Assembly (NCBI RefSeq): GCF_040256395.1
Contig: NZ_CP158299.1
Coordinates: 959,501-1,023,500, forward strand
Direction of reading: 5' to 3'
Source of the DNA: Deinococcus sonorensis KR-87
Lineage (GTDB): Bacteria; Deinococcota; Deinococci; Deinococcales; Deinococcaceae
Length of the DNA: 64,000 bases
Position numbers and translations under genes: made by a program. Within the stretch, counting starts at the first letter, position 1. Each line of letters starts with the position of its first letter. Of this stretch, positions 60,494 to 64,000 are shown piece after piece. The notes below the pieces were generated by a model. It saw only the letters and a list, made by a program, of their open reading frames with translations, was not told the DNA's origin and did no database searches.

Positions 60494-60649
60494 AACGGAA
60501 GCCTGTGGATAACTCTGAAACGTTTGAAACAGGGGCGTTCGAGGGGCATTCGAGTGCGCCAGGACGCCCGAATCCCGGTTTCTGATCGGCCGCATGCGGT
60601 GAGTCACCCGGAGGTTATCCACAGTCCCTGTGGATAAGCCTGTGGATAA
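60481..60649. promoter_or_regulatory. Cluster of five perfect DnaA boxes
   Basis: TTATCCACA at 60481-60489 and 60615-60623, TGTGGATAA at 60504-60512, 60629-60637 and 60641-60649: five exact boxes in 169 bases, the first inside the end of trpF. No AT-rich unwinding region or replication gene is near, so it is a DnaA-binding locus rather than a second origin. It lies about 37 kb from oriC. Confidence 0.82.
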
Positions 60650-60675
60650 CTTTCAGCGAATGCGATGCACATAAG

Positions 60676-60715
60676 TCGGGCGGACCGGGCGACATCACGC
60701 GCCCGGTCCGCCCGA
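60676..60715. terminator. Perfect 16-pair terminator
   Basis: TCGGGCGGACCGGGCG (60676-60691) pairs fully with 60700-60715 around an 8-base loop. It lies between the DnaA-box cluster and the stop of the minus-strand bioY. Confidence 0.7.
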
Positions 60716-60728
60716 TGAGATGTCTGAT

Positions 60729-61316
60729 TCAGCGGCGCAGCAGGCGCCAGACGCCCGGCAGCAGCAGCGCCGCCAGCCCCAGCTTCAGGGCGTCGCCGAT
60801 CAGGAAAGGGATCAGGCCGGCATGTAACAGGCTGGTCCCCTTCAGGCCAGTGACCACGCTCAGCCACGGCAGGCCCAGGCTGTAGATCACCACGCTGGCG
60901 GCCAGCATCGCCAGGGCCGTGCCGCCCACCCGGCGGTCCAGACCGTAGCGCTGCACCAGCCAGCCGACCAGCCCGGCCGCCAGCACGTAGCTGAGCAGGT
61001 AGCCGCCGGTGGGGCCGGCCAGCTTGGCCAGCCCGGCGGAGCTGCCCGCGAACACCGGCAGGCCCACCGCGCCCAGCGCGAGGTAGCTGGCCAAGCTCAG
61101 CGCGCCGCGCCGGGCACCCAGGGCCGCGCCCACCAGCAGCACGCCCAGCGTCTGCAGGGTGATGGGCACCGGGTACAGCGGCACCTCCACCTGCGCCAGC
61201 AGCGCCACCAGCAGGGCGCCGCCCAGCACCAGCAGCACGTTGGTCAGCAGGCGCGACTGTGGAAAGGCGGCGCGGGCGAGGGTCGGAAAGCGGGTGGACA
61301 CGGGAGACTGGGTCAT
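60729..61316 (-). CDS. bioY: Biotin transporter BioY
   Basis: A 195-residue, six-segment biotin-binding S component of an ECF transporter. VEVPLYPVPITLQTLGVLL, ALGARRGALSLASYLALGAV and GPTGGYLLSYVLAA are the family's conserved stretches. Its ATG overlaps the birA stop by four bases. No ECF ATPase or T component is near, so it uses a shared module or acts alone. Confidence 0.92.
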   Translation of the reverse strand: MTQSPVSTRFPTLARAAFPQSRLLTNVLLVLGGALLVALLAQVEVPLYPVPITLQTLGVLLVGAALGARRGALSLASYLALGAVGLPVFAGSSAGLAKLAGPTGGYLLSYVLAAGLVGWLVQRYGLDRRVGGTALAMLAASVVIYSLGLPWLSVVTGLKGTSLLHAGLIPFLIGDALKLGLAALLLPGVWRLLRR

Positions 61317-62215
61317 GGGTGTTCCTTTCGGGAGATCAGCTGCACGTCGCCGGCGCTGATGGTGAGGGGCGGGCCGTGGTCCGGCTGGACCAGCAGGCTG
61401 CCGTCCGGGGCTAGGTCGAGGGCGAGGCCAGAGACCGGTCCGGCCAGCGTCTGCACCTGCACCTGCTGGCCCAGCGTGACGCTGGCCCGGCGCCAGGCGT
61501 CCAATACCTCGCCGGCGGGAGCGTTCAGCCAGCGGTCCAGGCGGCCCAGCAGCACTTCCAGCACCCCGGCGCGGGTGACGCCGGGCCGGAAGGCCGACAG
61601 GTGGGCGGCGCCCGGCGGCGCGTCGTGGACGTTCAGGCCGATGCCCAGCACCGCGCGTTGCAGCTCCTCGCCGCGCAGGTCGGCCTCCAGCAGGATGCCG
61701 GCCAGCTTGCCCCCGTCCGGAGCCAGCAGGTCGTTGGGCCACTTCAGCCCGCCCACCCCGGCGGCCTCGTGCAGCGCCACGCCGGCTGCCAGCGGCAGCA
61801 GGCCCAGCTGCGGCAGCGTCAGGCTGCCGGGCAGCAGCACGCTGAAGGTCAGGCCCGCCCCGCTGCTGTCCCAGACGCGGCCCCGCCGCCCGCGTCCGGC
61901 GGTCTGCTGTTCGGCCAGCACCACCGCTCCGGCGGGGGCCGGCGGGCTGGCGGTGGCCCAGGCCCGCAACTCGTCCTGGGTGCTGCCGCAGCGGCCCAGG
62001 TAGCGGTAGGGCCGGCCCTGCAGCTGCAGCAGCTGCGGGGCGGGGGTGCCGGCCGGCAGGGCGTAGCCGCGCCGCGACACGCTCAGCGGGTAGCCCTCGG
62101 CCTGCAGCGCGTGCGCCAGCGTGTGGACGCTGACGCGGTTGACGCCCAGCTGCGCCGCCAGCCGCAGTCCGGATTGCGGCTGGTCGGTGAGCAGGGGCAG
62201 CAGACGGACCGGCAC
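61313..62215 (-). CDS. birA: Biotin protein ligase BirA
   Basis: A 300-residue enzyme that biotinylates acetyl-CoA carboxylase, with an N-terminal helix-turn-helix (RLAAQLGVNRVSVHTLAHAL) that can act as a biotin-operon repressor. The catalytic loop is AGRGRRGRVWDS, then KWPNDLL and GGKLAGILLEAD. The start is uncertain: GTG at 62215 gives the usual N terminus, while ATG at 62272 would add 19 unlikely residues. It forms an operon with bioY. Confidence 0.85.
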   Translation of the reverse strand: MPVRLLPLLTDQPQSGLRLAAQLGVNRVSVHTLAHALQAEGYPLSVSRRGYALPAGTPAPQLLQLQGRPYRYLGRCGSTQDELRAWATASPPAPAGAVVLAEQQTAGRGRRGRVWDSSGAGLTFSVLLPGSLTLPQLGLLPLAAGVALHEAAGVGGLKWPNDLLAPDGGKLAGILLEADLRGEELQRAVLGIGLNVHDAPPGAAHLSAFRPGVTRAGVLEVLLGRLDRWLNAPAGEVLDAWRRASVTLGQQVQVQTLAGPVSGLALDLAPDGSLLVQPDHGPPLTISAGDVQLISRKEHP

Positions 62216-62298
62216 GTTCAGCAGTTTGCCTCCAACCGCTGAACGAAAGCAATGAACCGGGTGCAGACACACCGCTCAGGCCACCCGGGTCGCTCGGC

Positions 62299-62304
62299 TA
62301 TGCT
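62299..62304 (+). promoter_or_regulatory. Leaderless -10 element
   Basis: TATGCT seven bases before the GTG at 62312. Confidence 0.5.
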
Positions 62305-62311
62305 GAAGGCC

Positions 62312-63124
62312 GTGACCACCACCGATTCTCCCCGGCGACCGGGGCGCCGGCGCACCACCGGCGCCAGCCCGGTGCGGACGCTGGAGCGTGGCCTGCACGT
62401 GCTGAGCGTGCTGGGGGCCGGGGGCGCGGCCACCCTCAGCGACCTGAGCCGGCGGGCCGGGCTGTCGGCCAGCACCGCTTCCCGGCTGCTGCAGACGCTG
62501 GAAAAGGCCGGTTATGCCGAGTGGGACGCCGCGTCCGGTCAGTGGCGGGTGGGGCTGGGGGCGTACCGGGTGGGAGCCGCTTACGTGGGCGGCAGCGGCC
62601 TGACCGGCGCGGCCGACCCGGCGATGCAGCGGCTGGTGGCCGAGCTGGGCGAGACCTGCAACCTGGCGGTGGTGCAGGGCGGCGAGGCGGTCTACATCCA
62701 TCAGGTGGAGGGCCGGCAGCTGGTGCGGATGTTCACCACCCTGGGCGCTGGAGCCAGCCTGCACGCCACTGGGGTGGGCAAAGCGCTGATGGCGTGGCAG
62801 CCGCCCGAGGAGGTGCGGGCGCGGCTGGGCGGCGGCCCCTACCCGGCCCTGACCCCGCACACCCTGACCACGCTGGCGCAGTATCTGGAGAGCCTGGAGG
62901 CGGTGCGGCAGCAGGGTTACGCCCTGGACGATCAGGAGCGAGAGCTGGGCGTGCGTTGCGTGGCGGCCCCGGTCCACGACGCCGCCGGCCGGGTGGTGGC
63001 GGCGCTGAGCGTGAGCGCCCCCACCACCCGGCTGAGCGAGGCGCGGGTGCCGGAAACGGCCCGCCGGGTCCGGGAGGCGGCGGCCGAGGTGTCGCGGCGG
63101 CTGGGCTACGGAGGGCCGCCGTGA
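62312..63124 (+). CDS. IclR family transcriptional regulator
   Basis: A 270-residue regulator. A basic N terminus (DSPRRPGRRRTTG) precedes the winged helix (LSDLSRRAGLSASTASRLLQ) and the GAF-like ligand domain with LHATGVGKALMAW and YALDDQERELGVRCVAAPV. IclR members often control allantoin, purine or aromatic catabolism; here the downstream hucR-like and uraD genes point to purine breakdown. Start GTG follows a leaderless -10. Stop and the next start overlap (GTGA). Confidence 0.85.
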   Translation: MTTTDSPRRPGRRRTTGASPVRTLERGLHVLSVLGAGGAATLSDLSRRAGLSASTASRLLQTLEKAGYAEWDAASGQWRVGLGAYRVGAAYVGGSGLTGAADPAMQRLVAELGETCNLAVVQGGEAVYIHQVEGRQLVRMFTTLGAGASLHATGVGKALMAWQPPEEVRARLGGGPYPALTPHTLTTLAQYLESLEAVRQQGYALDDQERELGVRCVAAPVHDAAGRVVAALSVSAPTTRLSEARVPETARRVREAAAEVSRRLGYGGPP

Positions 63125-63645
63125 GCCGCCCTGGAGAGCAGGGCAGCACCGACACCTTTCTGGAGCGGCTGCAGGCCGACTGGGGACGGGTGCTTCCGGA
63201 GCTGGACAGCCAGCCGATGCTGCTGCCGATCCTGGTGGCGCGGCTGCATCAGGCGCTGTCCCGGCGGGTGGAGGACACCTACCGGGCATCGGGCCTGAAC
63301 GCGGCCAACTGGGACCTGCTGGTCACGCTGCGGCGCAGCGCCCCGCCGGAGGGCCTGACGCTCTCGGAGCTGGCGGGCCTGACGGCGGTGGCGGGCCCCA
63401 CCATGACCAACCGGGTGGACCGGCTGCAGCAGAAGGGGCTGGTGGAGCGGCTGGCCGACCCACAGGACGGCCGCAGCTGGCGGATCCGCCTCACCGCGCA
63501 TGCCGAGGCGCTGCTGGACCGGCTGCTCCCGGCCCACGTTCATAACGAAGCGCGGCTGCTGTCGGGGCTGAGCGCGGCGGAGCGGGCGCAGTTCGAGCGC
63601 CTGATCCGCCGGCTGCTGCGCGACCTGGAGGTTCCGCCCGGCTGA
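63121..63645 (+). CDS. hucR: MarR family regulator, HucR-like
   Basis: A 174-residue MarR-type regulator. The N-terminal helix before the winged helix (LERLQADWGRVLPEL) and the core ASGLNAANWDLLVTL, RRSAPPEGLTLSELA match, from memory, the urate-responsive repressor HucR of D. radiodurans, which controls uricase. The next gene is uraD, a step in urate catabolism, and a dyad lies in its promoter. The gene is coupled to the IclR gene, an arrangement different from the divergent hucR-uricase pair of D. radiodurans. Confidence 0.82.
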   Translation: MSRPGEQGSTDTFLERLQADWGRVLPELDSQPMLLPILVARLHQALSRRVEDTYRASGLNAANWDLLVTLRRSAPPEGLTLSELAGLTAVAGPTMTNRVDRLQQKGLVERLADPQDGRSWRIRLTAHAEALLDRLLPAHVHNEARLLSGLSAAERAQFERLIRRLLRDLEVPPG

Positions 63646-63738
63646 ATCACCCCTCGGCCGCGCAGGATTCGCACCGGGTTCTGCAAGGCCCCGGTCATCC
63701 CGCCCCGGACCCCACTGCTCCGCCCCTTCCGGCTTTGT

Positions 63739-63787
63739 TTGACCCGCCCGGCGGCCATCCCGTACCATTTACTTAGAAGTCGAAGTA
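63739..63787 (+). promoter_or_regulatory. uraD promoter with HucR-type operator
   Basis: -35 TTGACC (63739-63744), 18-base spacer, -10 TACCAT (63763-63768), then the dyad TACTTAGA-AG-TCGAAGTA (63770-63787; 7 of 8 positions symmetric) over the expected transcription start. An 18-base dyad of TACTT/AAGTA type fits MarR/HucR operators. Repression relieved by urate is the likely control. Confidence 0.55.
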
Positions 63788-63808
63788 CCGACGCGGGGAG
63801 GTCTCAGC

Positions 63809-64000
63809 ATGGCGCTGGCCACGAAACGGACGCTGGAGCAGGTGAACGGCCTCACGGAGCCAGAATTTGTGGCGATGTTCGGCGCGGTGCTGGAACACTC
63901 GCCCGCGTACGCGCGCCGTGCGTGGGCGCAGCGGCCGTTCGAGAGTGCAGAAGTGCTGGCCGCCGCCTTCCGCCAGGCGGTGCAGCAGGACGACCCGGCT
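63809..64000 (+). CDS. uraD: OHCU decarboxylase (uric-acid pathway), 3' end outside window
   Basis: The first 64 residues of 2-oxo-4-hydroxy-4-carboxy-5-ureidoimidazoline decarboxylase, the third step from urate to S-allantoin. EPEFVAMFGAVLEHSPAYAR and AWAQRPFESAEVLAAAFR are the family's N-terminal signature with the conserved His/Ser-Pro. GGGGAGG precedes the ATG. The uricase and hydroxyisourate hydrolase genes probably follow beyond the window. Confidence 0.82.
   Translation, partial: MALATKRTLEQVNGLTEPEFVAMFGAVLEHSPAYARRAWAQRPFESAEVLAAAFRQAVQQDDPA

Noticed and set aside
60481..60649. A second replication origin
   Set aside because: Five DnaA boxes are present, but there is no AT-rich unwinding element, no TAG-type trio repeat and no replication gene.

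Overview
The window is high-GC chromosomal DNA from a member of the genus Deinococcus. The evidence is the two-OB-fold SSB, the orphan response regulator close to the radiation-response regulator DrRRA, a HucR-type MarR regulator next to a uric-acid gene, and the gene order pyk, eno, dnaN, oriC, dnaA. A further sign is the many TAnnnT promoters placed 6 to 7 bases before a start codon, the leaderless-mRNA layout typical of the genus. The chromosomal replication origin lies at about 23.04-23.27 kb.

Layout. 0-8 kb: tRNA methyltransferase, YqhA and MOSC genes, tyrS behind an attenuator-like leader, an O-antigen-ligase-like protein, a cytochrome c maturation operon (ccdA-ccmA-ccmB) and a GDSL lipoprotein. 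8-16.5 kb: a polyol uptake and oxidation operon (binding protein, two permeases, three dehydrogenases, a P-loop protein, no transporter ATPase) facing a LacI-type regulator. 16.5-25 kb: a CDGSH/4Fe-4S protein, pyrimidine-nucleoside phosphorylase, pyk, eno, dnaN, oriC and dnaA, the last apparently starting at an ATC codon. 25-33.4 kb: housekeeping enzymes, an eroded cadmium/zinc resistance cluster (P-type ATPase, CDF and CadC-type remnants), a divergent RelA/SpoT-fold protein and a Thr-rich WGxxGxxG-tailed exported protein.

33.6-41.1 kb is the most unusual region. It is a tightly packed five-gene operon: SWIM zinc-finger protein (frameshifted here), DUF5691-like helical protein, MoxR-type AAA+ ATPase, DUF5682-like protein and von Willebrand A protein. 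Its promoter is followed by a 14/17 match to the Deinococcus radiation/desiccation response motif, the operator of the repressor DdrO. This suggests that an uncharacterised AAA+/VWA machine belongs to the DNA-damage regulon.

41.3-50 kb: tRNA-Asn, an M29 aminopeptidase, the rpsF-ssb-rpsR-rplI ribosomal/SSB cluster, two orphan response regulators, a Fur-family regulator and a cation/proton antiporter. 50-64 kb: an MFS pump with a divergent regulator, an amino-acid ABC importer without an ATPase, carbonic anhydrase, a coiled-coil/macro-domain pair, endonuclease III, hemW, a holB-trpF pair, birA-bioY, and an IclR-HucR pair ahead of uraD (uric-acid catabolism).

Perfect DnaA boxes occur in three clusters: ten at oriC, three at 18.9 kb and five at 60.5 kb. 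The outlying clusters may titrate or respond to DnaA. No insertion sequence, CRISPR array or rRNA gene was seen.
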